A stretch of DNA of 64,000 bases from Cyclaneusma minus (Eukaryota; Ascomycota; Leotiomycetes; Marthamycetales; Marthamycetaceae). The DNA is taken from NCBI GenBank assembly GCA_037179335.1, contig JAKZHN010000029.1:392016-456015 (forward strand), written 5' to 3'. Shown here piece by piece: positions 22,746-33,100 of this stretch; positions within the stretch are counted from its first letter, which is position 1, and each line of letters begins with the position of its first letter. Below the pieces are notes generated by a model that did not search any database, was not told where the DNA came from, and saw only the letters and a list, made by a program, of their open reading frames with translations. The position numbers and the translations under genes were made by a program.

Positions 22746-23524
22746 GTTCTCGGCCAGCGGCTGAGAATTGACCAAAGTCGAGAGCAGGCTGGAGGATCAC
22801 GGCGAGAGACTGGAGAGAGAGAGAGAAGGCAAGTAGAGCAATCGACGTCCAAGGCCTCAGGATGGGCGAGACATGTTGGGCTAATGCTCGGGCCAATACA
22901 GGCTACAGTACATCAAAGTGCGGGCAGCTACGAAATAAGTGTGTCGCGATAAGGCGGTGCCAGGATGGATGGCGAAACACGTTCTTGAGTGCGGGAAGAA
23001 GGCTGAGGATAATTAAAGTACATGCTGATAGGGATAGCCTTCGAGGGGCGAGCATAAATTTAGTCTTTAGAGGACCGTACCGCCCAACTCTCCACCGGCA
23101 TATGGCGCCCATGGCTTTCCATTGGTTGTCTTGCCTCAACAAGCTTGACCACAGCGCCCCCGATCCGGAGAGGCATGCGCCGTGCATACAGCGCGCTTCC
23201 GACATTCTACGAGTATATGTACCTAGGTTCTGGCTGTGTGTATTTTAATGCCATGATCTCGGTCATCGGCCCTCGCCCTACACCTTGGCCCAATTTCAAC
23301 TACCTAGTCATTGTACTCCAAGCCAACGGCTAACCATCCACTGCGGTCAGCTACTTGATCCTGACTGACCGTCTTGCGACTGTTGGGTGAGTTGGTATGG
23401 GTGAGTTGGTATCGAGCTACATCGACGGGAACCCAACAAAGTGGGCCTTGCGCTGACTCTGTTTCAAAGATCCGAGTCAATCGTTCACGTGGGTAGAGTT
23501 CCCCCTTTCTTTTGCGAGCAATTG
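22746..23524. other. Intergenic, DGAT1 upstream / RRP45 downstream
   Basis: No gene supported. Holds the DGAT1 promoter side and the RRP45 3' flank. Confidence 0.45.
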
Positions 23525-24456
23525 CTATCTTGCATTCTCGGCGCTAAGTTCTGCCATCAAGCCCCCTTTGTCTCTTCGTTTCGCATCTTTCTCCAGGGTG
23601 TTTGTAATTGTGTCCGAAAGCACCTTTACCTTTTCCAATGCTGTATTCGTGCAGTTCAACAAGGCCACGGCATCCACGGGCACGCCCCCGAGCTTGGCGA
23701 TCTGACATATCTCTCCATGTTTGTTCATGCTGATAGTGACCGAGCCTTCCCTCAATTGTTCCTCGAGATTGGTGGCATCGAGCAGGACCGTCTCGCCCCC
23801 TGCGTAGAAGCTGAACGTTATGCAGAGCGGGAAGTGTAGCAAGCTCAGCGGCACGGGTTCCCTCTCGGCCAGAGTATAGACTGTTACTTCCTCGCCCTCG
23901 ATGCTCGTATCGGGTTTCCTGAAATGGCGCAGTGCGGCGATGACAGCTACGCAGCTAGCATCTATCAAGTTCCCGTCATGCTCGATGACATGGACGTCGG
24001 CGCGAACCGACCAGCATTTTTGACCAGCGATCAAGCAGAGGGATTCGGTGTCGAGGGCCGACGATCGACGGATGGTCTTCTCGAGAAGTCGCGATAGAAG
24101 GACTTCGGCCTCGGTGGGGCGCGAAACTTCGAAGGCGGGAGATGCTAGAGGGGAGAGCTCTGTGGTGATGGTGAAGATGCCATCGAATTTGCGTTCGGCG
24201 GACGGCTTGGTGACTTCGGCAGAGATCTGAACGGCGACTCTGCGGATTATTAGCCTCTCTAATGGCAGCAAGGCAGGGAGATTTGCACCGACCTCGTCTT
24301 GACTAGCTTCACGTTTGCAACACCGAATTCATCGCCAAAGGTGAGCTCCAGGCCACGGAACTCGTCCCAGGCTCGGCCGTCGACGCGTACGTTGTCCTGG
24401 AGGGCGCGGAGAACGAACTGCCTCTCATTCAGAGAAGGCTCCGCTTCTCTAGGCAT
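23525..24456 (-). CDS. RRP45: RRP45/EXOSC9, RNA exosome ring subunit
   Basis: Non-catalytic RNase PH-like subunit of the exosome core, involved in rRNA, snRNA and mRNA 3' processing and decay. Exons 24456-24293 and 24239-23525 on the minus strand (intron 53 nt) give 292 aa. The N-terminus (MPREAEPSLNERQFVLRAL, then NVRVDGRAWDEFRGLEL) is the standard RRP45 opening. GQKCWSVRADVHVIEHDGNL and IDASCVAVIAALRHFRKPD are the conserved RNase PH-fold blocks. The tail is short and basic. Divergent from CWC15 with 249 bp between starts, so two RNA-processing genes likely share regulation. Confidence 0.94.
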
Positions 24457-24705
24457 TGGGTGGGAGTTTGCCTGGTAGAGACAGGCAAGCTTTCATGCTT
24501 CTCGCGTTTGGCGGGGTGGAAGGTGGAATTTGCGATGCTCGAAATAATAATTTGGGCCGCACACTAGCGCTGGCGGCCGCAGATCTCGCGTGGCCCGTGC
24601 GTACTGCTCCGGCCTTATCGCGTGGACCAAAGTTCGCAACTCTCCAGTCAACTTCGCGACTTTGACAATTTCCGACTCCCAGCTCCTGCAAGCACATCTC
24701 GTAAA
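24457..24705. promoter_or_regulatory. Bidirectional promoter, RRP45 / CWC15
   Basis: Only 249 bp separate the two divergent start codons, the tightest pair in the window, so both promoters and leaders must lie here. Confidence 0.55.
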
Positions 24706-25829
24706 ATGACTACTGGTAACACTTCAGCTGACCCGCTCACTCTCTAACAATGTGCTGACAATTCTATCTACAGCCCACAGACCTACTTTCGACCCGGTAA
24801 GCTCATCCGCGCCGCATCGTTGATTGCCTAAACCATCTGACGCCCTGTAGGCCAGGGGGAAGGAAGCCCAGAGAGGACCTGCCTACCATCAACGATTACT
24901 TCCGGCATACACGCATCTGAAAACTCGGCAACCGGGACAGGGTGGAGATGCAGACCCCGAAGTCCGTGACCTCCGAGCAGAGCTTCTAGCAGCTGAAGCA
25001 GCGCATTTCGCAAAGAAGAACGGCGGCAGTAGCAAGAGCATCGGAGACACAGCAAGCTCAGCAGTACCTTCGAAGAGACTGATCGAAGATGGACCCGCTG
25101 GAGAAGAGGAGGAAGACTTAGAGGCAAAGCGGCGGCGCGTTTTAGAAGAGACGAGGGATATCGATGCCGACTCGGATGGCAACAGTGAGGACGACAGCAG
25201 CGGAGACGACAGGTTGGTGGATGCAATACTTACGGATGGATGAGAAGCTAAAGATGCCCAGTGACGATGAAGACGAGACGGCAGAACTGCAACGAGAGCT
25301 GGAAAAGATCAAGCGGGAGAGGGCCGAGAAGCGGGAGCAGGAGGTATGAAATCAACAAAAAACAAGCTATTGCGGTCGTGGCCTCGTATCCAGCTGACCC
25401 AGGCACAATACAGGAACGGGAGAAGGCTGCAGCCGAAGCAGAAGCCAAAGAAAAAGACATCGCTCTAGGAAACCCGCTCTTGAACGCCAAGTCCGACTTT
25501 AATGTCAAGCGAAGGTGCGTGGTTACATGCAAAGTTGTGGCAGCAACACTTGAAACAGGACGACCATGCTGACCAAAGGCCGCACACAGATGGGATGACG
25601 ACGTTGTATTCAAAAACCAAGCTCGCGGAACCGAGGACAAGCGGAAGAAGGAATTTGTCAATGTGAGTTCATGTTTACCCGATGTCACGGACCAAAGTAT
25701 TTCTAACGAGACATCTTCCCAGGACCTGCTTCGGTCAGATTTCCACAAGCGCTTTATGAGGTATGTATATGGAAAGTCCCCTGCGCGAGTTATAGCTAAC
25801 GGATGCGTGGTAGCAAATACGTGAGATGA
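24706..25829 (+). CDS. CWC15: CWC15/Cwf15, spliceosome (NineTeen complex-associated) protein
   Basis: Intrinsically disordered component of the activated spliceosome. Eight exons: 24706-24715, 24774-24796, 24851-25212, 25262-25343, 25414-25514, 25590-25662, 25723-25760 and 25814-25829; the product is 234 aa. Every junction closes in phase. The first exon is 10 nt (MTT plus one base). The assembled N-terminus, MTTAHRPTFDPARGKEAQRG, and C-terminus (WDDDVVFKNQARG, then DLLRSDFHKRFMSKYVR) are the defining conserved ends of the family. The middle holds a KRRRVLEE stretch, an acidic patch and a coiled coil, TAELQRELEKIKRERAEKRE. Seven introns of 49-75 nt in a 705-nt CDS is the densest intron load in the window. 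Confidence 0.95.
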
Positions 25830-26742
25830 CGGAGTGGGATGATGGTAACCCCGGTTCAAGGTGGCATGGCACGGTAGCTCCTCTATACTACTAGTGGCTG
25901 TTACCGAGCTCTATTCACAGAGCGCGGGGGTGGGATGTGCTTCCATCTCTATGGTTCGATCCGCTCAGATGCTTTTCGCGGAGCAGGAAGCGAGTTCCTG
26001 GCGCAATGCGGCCCCCAAGCAAAGAAAAGGCTCGTGCGTCATTTCACAGCCGCCGAAGCAGGCACACAAGTGCTGACCAAGGCAATGACATCCCAATCGT
26101 CTTATTCTTTGCGAACCCCTACCTGAGTGACGCGGTGCGAGCTACTTCTCTCCCTCCCTTGCTGCTTGGACGAATGCTGTTCACTGAACATTGAAGTGAC
26201 CGACCAGCCAGCGCCCCGCATCTCGACACATGGCCTGCGCCGAAACATAGCTGCCCGCCTCCAATTACCCCCGGGGAAGGAAGGAGCCCATCGATGATGA
26301 TCTGTCTTCTTTCGTACCAGATCGACGCCGCCATGAGCAGCAGCTAGCATTGAGCCTGATTGGTCGCCAGCTTCAGCCACACCTGCCAACCGCATACACA
26401 GCCCGGTCTGCCCTGGATGACGCTGATTCTAGATCTTGTATTCCAGCTGCGTGCAACGGCTCGCTCGCTGCATGATGCAATTCGCTAGGAAATCAGGGTC
26501 AAGTTCGTATCCCGTGCTCGGTAGCTCATGCTGGAGCTGTCCTGCGGCCAAGGAAGCTGTTGCTGCTGGTCCTACCTTGGCCAAGGCTCGAGCTCCGCAA
26601 CGCCATCATACTCTTTGTCCTGGTGAAACGTGCTGCCCGATCGAGCAAGGGAACAAGGGGAAGGTGCAAGGTAGGTGCGACCTTCAGCCTGTTCCTTGGC
26701 TACGTGACTGAACTGCTTCGAATGCTTGCCCGCTACAGGTAG
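25830..26742. other. Intergenic, upstream of the DDR48-like gene
   Basis: No gene supported. Overlapping short frames on both strands are unrecognised. Near its right end an AGGGG stress-response-element core lies at about 26656-26660. Confidence 0.45.
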
Positions 26743-26750
26743 TATATAAG
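26743..26750 (+). promoter_or_regulatory. TATA box of the DDR48-like gene
   Basis: TATATAAG lies about 123 bp upstream of the start codon at 26873. A CCCCT element occurs at about 26795-26799 and AGGGG at about 26656; both match the STRE core. A TATA plus STRE arrangement fits a strongly inducible stress gene, but function is inferred. Confidence 0.5.
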
Positions 26751-26872
26751 GCTCTCATCCGGCCCATACTCTCCCTCTTTTCCTGTTTCATATTCCCCTT
26801 GACTTACAATCTCAACAACTCAATCCTCTTCTAAACTACCACTCAACACTCCTCTTTCAGACTTCTATCATC

Positions 26873-28042
26873 ATGTCCAACTACGGCAGCGGAGTGAGTG
26901 ACCTGCCCGGCTGGCTGTCTGCCATTGACTTCTCTTTACTGACTCCTTCCAAAGAACACCGGCGACAGCTACGGAGATGACAGCTACGGCGTAAGTTTCG
27001 TCTTTTTTGCGTCTCTCATTTATCGTCTTAGCAGTCCTCATATTATGTGCAGCCACTCTGACCAGACATAGTCCGGAAACCAGGGCATGGGACGTGGCTC
27101 AGGCGGCATGGGTGGAGATGACACTTACGGTGTATGTTCTTGCCAATTCGCTGAGCACTCGCCAGGAATCTAACATTTCACCTCTAGTCCAGCAACACTG
27201 GAATGAGCGGCGGACGCACGCAGGGCGGCATGGGCGACGATGACAGCTACGGAGTACGTTCTTTTGACCGGGCAGCACAAATCTACCGGATACTAATGTT
27301 CTGTCTTTAGTCTGGCAACACCGGCATGAGCGGCGGACGCACCCAGGGTGGCATGGGCGGCGATGACAGTTACGGCGTAAGTTCTTCTGACCGGGCAGCA
27401 CAAACATGCCGCATACTGATATTCTGTATTTAGTCTGGCAACACCGGCATGAGCGGTGGACGTACCCAGGGCGGCATGGGCGGCGATGACAGCTACGGCG
27501 TAGGTTCTTCTGACCGGGCAGCACAGACCTACCGGATGCTGATATTCTGTCTTTAGTCTGGCAACACCGGCATGAGCGGTGGCGATGACAGCTACGGAGT
27601 AAGTTCCAACCTGACCTGACACGAGTCATCGTCGAAGGATACTAACGTTGCCTAGTCTGGAGGTCGATCAGGACTCAGCGGCGGCAAGGACACCTACGGC
27701 TCCTCGGGCACCACGACCGGCGCTGGAGGCTACGGCTCGTCAACCACCGGAAATGACACTTACGGCTCGTCGACCACCGGAACCGACAACTACGGCTCTT
27801 CCGGCAACGACAACTACGACTCTAGCGACAAGCACTCCAAGAAGAATGACTCGACCGCTGGCAAGTTGATGGAGAAAGCTGGCAGCATGTTCAAGAGCAG
27901 CAGCATGGAGCAGAAGGGAGCGCAGAAGCGTGCTGAGGCAGGCGCTAACGACGACAGCTACGGCAGTGGAAACACTGACAGCTACGGCAGCGGAAACACT
28001 GATAGCTACGGCAGTGGACGAAACAACAACGACGACTACTAG
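26873..28042 (+). CDS. DDR48-like repetitive stress protein with duplicated exon-intron units
   Basis: Glycine/serine/asparagine-rich, hydrophilic 247-aa protein with SYG-type repeats (DDSYGSGNTG), resembling yeast DDR48 (repeats of NNDDSYGSS), a stress-induced protein of poorly known activity. Eight exons: 26873-26893, 26955-26990, 27072-27131, 27188-27253, 27311-27376, 27434-27499, 27557-27598 and 27656-28042. All introns are phase 0. Exons 4, 5 and 6 are each 66 nt and encode near-identical 22-mers beginning S(G/S)NTGMSGGRTQGGMG; exon 7 is a 42-nt deletion form. Introns 4, 5 and 6 are each 57 nt and nearly identical. The last exon adds SYG/TYG repeats, a charged segment (STAGKLMEKAGSMFKSSSME) and a final NNNDDY. 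No signal peptide or membrane segment. The DDR48 link rests on composition and repeat motif, not on a folded domain. Confidence 0.85.
27188..27556 (+). repeat. Three tandem 123-bp units (66-nt exon + 57-nt intron)
   Basis: Units 27188-27310, 27311-27433 and 27434-27556 each comprise one exon and the following intron. Exon and intron sequences are both conserved between units: introns share TTCTTCTGACCGGGCAGCAC (one mismatch in the first) and end TTCTGT(C/A)TTTAG. Confidence 0.95.
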
Positions 28043-28680
28043 ATTAGTTGTCTCCTGCTCCTCACTCAACTCACGATGTTTTCATGATGGCGAAAGGGGA
28101 ACGGGACGGGACGGGATGGCACGGCTTGCTCTTCAGCCTATTCCTCAATAGTTGCTTGTATTGCCTGTGATGAATGGATCATCAATGACGCAAATCTCCA
28201 AGTTCTCGTTTCATGCATGTGTGAGGCGGCGACCCAGATCCTGTTCCAAGTAGTTGGAGCTGTGTTTCTAGAGGCTGCATAGGCTCAATGCATCTACATG
28301 TACCCCGCCTCTCCTTTAGCTGGCTGCGGGGTAACTCTAGACCCTGCGCCGTCGATCAGGACGGCGCCATCGATTCCGCAGGACGTCATCCCGCATGCAA
28401 CCACGCGGAGCCTGCCTTCCGAATTCCGGCAGCCAGGATGGTCCCCCACCTGTTTGTCCAGTGCTACTCTAACTTCGATCGACTGACTTTAAAAGGGAAC
28501 GATATTCCGTGGGTAGGGCTCTCGATCGAGTTGGAAGAGTCCTCATTGGAATTTGAAGATGTCTCCAATCGTTGTACATTTCTATAACAAGTAAACACCC
28601 TTCTGATTGCTATTAAAATTGCCCAGGCTTGGTGGTGACAAGCTTTGTGTGCTCAGTTGAGGCTAAGGGGGGTATTTCGA
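28043..28680. other. Intergenic, 3' flank of the DDR48-like gene
   Basis: No gene seen; a GGGACGGGAC-type G-rich patch near 28098-28118 and no other structure. Confidence 0.4.
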
Positions 28681-28801
28681 TCACCAGAGATATTCAAATC
28701 ATTAGGAATATTCAGAATTCCTAGTCACTCAGAATATTTCTAGCCACTCAAAATGTTCCTAGTTACTCGGAATATTCCTAATTGCTTAGAATATTGCTAG
28801 G
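28681..28801. repeat. 19-bp minisatellite, array D
   Basis: Six consecutive units, including TCACTCAGAATATTTCTAG, CCACTCAAAATGTTCCTAG, TTACTCGGAATATTCCTAA and TTGCTTAGAATATTGCTAG, each 19 bp and in register. The second unit carries a short insertion (AGAATTC). Located between the convergent 3' ends of the DDR48-like gene and the SUMO protease gene. Confidence 0.92.
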
Positions 28802-30199
28802 AACTGGAAGTAGTGCGGAATACTCCCGAATCCAGTCATTCGGAAGGCCCAATGTGCATACTCGGCCGACCGAGTAGTGTATTCTAGCGTAGTTTTCTGG
28901 CCATACTATTCCCTTCGGTTGGCCATTCAGCATTGCAGCCGAACGCGAGGTAAATGATGTGGTTATATGGTGGTGAGGAGGCAGCTGACCGTCACGTGGT
29001 TGAGGCGGCCAGGGAGGTGACCAGGGTGCGTCGCTTAGCCAGTGGGGCTCCCACGGGCCACCCACAACGCCTCAACCACGAAATCTCTGCCATGCCAGCT
29101 TCTACAGTTTCAAGACAGAGTTCTATGTTAGCTGCGACTTCAGTTTTTCCTCTCTACCCACCCTATATAGCTTAGTTCTAGTCTAGTTCGCTCCCTATAT
29201 AGTTCACAGCCGGTCAAGCCAGCTCCTGCCCTCACGTGCTCGTTCCTAGCCCTGCTAAACGTCACGTGAGCTCTTCTACACATCGTCATGTCATGTGAGA
29301 AGAGACCCCCGGTGGCTGGAGCTAGCTTCGCTAGCTGTGCCCTGCAATACACTGATCTTTGATCACCTTCTCGCTCTCTTTTCTCTTGCATGTGAGGAGC
29401 TAGACCATATATATCTGAGGCTATTTGCTTCATGTTATTTATTCAGTGTCCAAAAGCAATTTGAAACTTGATTGGCTATTCGAACCAAACCCAGAGGCAG
29501 AAAGCCCAACAAAGCATATAAAGCTGTATTAGAAATTTGAGTACTCGCTAGGACACACTACTCGACCACACGAGTACTGGGCGCAGGAAAACTGTTACCA
29601 CAAGCCAGGCTACATATCAAGTGTCACTACGAGCGAGCTTAGGAGTCACACTGCACTAACAAGAACAACAAGGGGATCAGCGCGCTTGAGGTTACCCTTA
29701 TTTTTACTAGAATCTAGACCTACATCATACTGCCCAGAAGCAACGGTCCACCAGACTTCGCAGAGACAGCAGAGGTGCATTCTCTCCACTCATTTGCCCG
29801 CCCGTATCCATGCTCTGTGCAAGACCTTGCCCAGCTAATGTCCCTTCTCATACTAACTGTGCAAATGCATTCTCGCCCCCGCCATCATGAAAGCAAGTAG
29901 AAGCTGTAGAAACTAGAGCACGAAAAACTATGCCTGCCCTCAAAAACGCCAAATATTGGGTATCTTGCGCCATGTGAGAGTCCGTTTTGCTGCTGAACTC
30001 AAATGCAAATATGCGCAAATCCTTCCGCTCTTGACTCCTTTGGTCTCGTAAGACTGCACTCACTTCCGGACCAAACGCTGTGAAAATGTTCCCATCTCTC
30101 TCCTTTTCATGCCTTGCTCAAGTCTATGTCGATGCCGCGTGCTCCTCAGCACGCGAAGGAAGTCGTCCTTTGGAGTGTCTTCGCCTCGTGTGGTTCCCA
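28802..30199. other. Intergenic, no gene seen
   Basis: Contains a 12-bp perfect inverted repeat, GTGGTTGAGGCG at 28996-29007 and its complement at 29068-29079, with a 60-nt loop. It also has a direct repeat CCCTATATAG (about 29160 and 29192), two CACGTG/TCACGTGAG boxes and the palindrome AGCTAGCTTCGCTAGCT near 29320. I could not connect these to a known element. No open frame is recognisable. Confidence 0.4.
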
Positions 30200-33100
30200 T
30201 CATTTCATTCCATGCTCGAAGATAATTTGGCCATCCTTCACTTCGTTCATCCCGTTCTCCATCTTCGCATCCTTCACTGCGGCATTCGGAGCCGGGTAGG
30301 GAGGACTCATTCTGTTCTTATTGATCTTCTTCCGTGGACTCTTCCCCTCAGCCCGAGGACTCCTAACGACAGGACGACTGTTTAATTCCGTGACATCCTC
30401 AGAAGACTCCAGATCCTTAGTGTAGTCTGGAACCAGGGCACTGGCTTTAGAGGCAGTGGGAATCCCGGCCTGCGAAGCGGACTTGACAACAGGAGGCGCG
30501 GTGGAGAGCTGATACTCTGCGTCCGAACTCGACTCAATATATGCGGGAACCTTGATGAAAGGAGGGCCCGGCAACTTCTCTGTGTCGTCACTGCTCAGCT
30601 CCACGATTTCAGACCCACTGCGTTGCTTCTTTCGCGCTGATTCGCCAGATACAATGACTTCGTCGTCGTCCATATCTGCTGACCCCCGCTTTAAAGAGCG
30701 AGGGCTCGCGGACACTTCACGCTCTAGTGGGACCCGACCCTTTGGTCGGAGGCCCCGATCCGCGTCGTCCGCTTCATCATCCGCTTCGGTTCCATCATCT
30801 ATAATTGACGGTTGCTCGAAAGTCCCCGAAGTCCTCGAAGTCTCTTCCCGTCCCGTGCTCCTTGGAGGCTCAACCCGTGTATGCATCTCTTCCTTCACAG
30901 CATTCGCCTTCTTGAGAGGGGACATTATCTTCTTTGGGGACATGGGCTGCTTCGGAGGAGATAGCGTCTGGCTCGGTAAAGACAATGTCTTCTCTAGAAA
31001 TGGCATCTTCTTCTGAGGGGACGACGGGTTCCTCGGCGACGGCACCGTCTTCTTCTGCGGTGATAACGGTATCTTTGTTGAAGAATCAATCATCTCATTG
31101 GGGCTCTCTCCTTCAAGTCGAGCTTTCTTGGTCGGACTTTGGGATGAGTGCTTCTCTAATTTTGTATCACCTAACATCTCCGACGCGGATCGCTTGGACC
31201 CTCTTGATGTATCGGAATCGGAGCCATGGTCATCGAACGTCCTGGCCGCATCGAAGCCCCCAGGACTGTCGACGATTGGAATTGGATCGTCCTCAGAGCC
31301 TGAGACTTGAGTGGAGGGAAAAGGAGTGGATGGACGGTGAGCAATCTTCTCATGAGCCGATGTAGTGAGGCCAGGATCCATACACTGGTCGCCATTGAGT
31401 CGGCTTCCCGGGCTGCCAGGAAGGCTTGCCGCTTGTGAGTCTTGAGCTGGTGGCAACAGATGCTCGTCTCTTTCAATCAAGGCGGGGAGTCCTTCGGCAT
31501 CCTTAGATTGACGATCCTTGGCATCTGTGATTTCTCCTTGACCCGCAACTTTGGGTGTACCAAGGGTAGCAGAGGATTGATCTGAATCCTTCCGACAGCC
31601 AGCATCAGTCGACTTTGCAGCGTCTGACTTGGTCTGCTTCGTGGGACGATCCTTCTTGTTCCCTGAGGCCTGTTCGCTGTGAAGTTTGAAGATCAAGTCT
31701 CGAGTCTTCGCCCGCATTTTTTTGAACTCCGCCTCGTCCCAATAAGACTCATCTGCCATCTTCTCCTGCATGAGATCATCGATGAACTTATCCGGGTCTT
31801 CGACAAAGCGTTCAATATAAGCGAGCAGATAGATACCACAGTCTGAATAGTTGTCTTGCCGAGGTATGTTTCTGGCATGATGGCCGAAACTCCTCGGAGG
31901 GTTTATATCCTTCCCGTGTTTGTCTTTCGCCTCTTGCATCAGGAAGTCTTTAAGGTTACGGTTGGTCGGCGAATGGGAGATGGAAAGAGAGTCCAGGATA
32001 ATGATCCTGGGCTGTGGCGTTTGTTTCTTCGGTGTCTTCTTGGGAGTTTGTGAAGCTGAAGCCGAAGGGCCATTCAGTGCTTCGCGGGGTTCGCCTTGCA
32101 AAGTCTTCTCGGAGGTGCTTATATCATCATCGATGGTGATAATGCCCGCGCTGCCTTCGACATTGACCGCCGCGTCCTTGTTTTCTTCCGAGTCGAGAAG
32201 CATTGGCGCATTGCAGATAATAGCCACATACCAATGGCTCTTCTCGTTGACTGGAACAACGATGTAATCCCGAGAGAACAGATCCATTTTTTTTGTCCAT
32301 CTCTTGACTGCATCGTAGTTGATTCCTCTGGCGTTCTGTGTGAGCTTTTCGTAGAAGTAGCTATTCATGAAAACGACTCGTTTGGCAAGCTCGGGGTTCC
32401 GCGATTCGAGCTGGTGCTCCAGATATCTGAAGTAAAACCACAAGATGGAATCGTTCAGAAACTCGCCCTCGTCAAGCTTGGAGATGTCGGTTGCTGCGAC
32501 AGTGGCACTGCGCTTACCACCTTTGGGGAAGATCAGGGGCGCATCTCGCCAGGACTTTTTCCAATCCGTATTCAGCTCAGACCACTTCTCTGGGGTCACT
32601 GGCCTGGGTGACTCTCTGACCTGGGGCTCGAAGCCATAATAGCCCTGCCTGACCTGTGTACGAGTCATGGCCCGAGTGCTTCGTGACTGAATGGATTGCG
32701 GCACACGTGAATCAGCCTCGGAGACTCGGCTACCCTCGTCTGGGCGAGCTTGTGTGAGATGGGCTAGGTTTTTCCGCAGGGCTTCGCGCAGACCGTCCTT
32801 TGGGTCGTCCTGTAGGAGGTCCCGTATTCTGGCGGAGCCTCGGATTTTGTATTCGAACTGCTGGCCGTTTTGTTGGCCTGGATATTGAATACGCTCCGCA
32901 CGAGTTTTCAAGAATGACAACATTTTCGACGTGTCCGAATCCTCCGATTGGTCTTTTCCTTGCCTTACTCTTTGCGTTTCTTGCACGATTCGTTGGAACG
33001 TACTGATTATTCTGTCCGGCGTCTCTATCGTAAATGTAATATTCGGCATGTAGAACTTGACGAACTGGAGGAAGGGCTGGATACATCCTTCGCCGAATGC

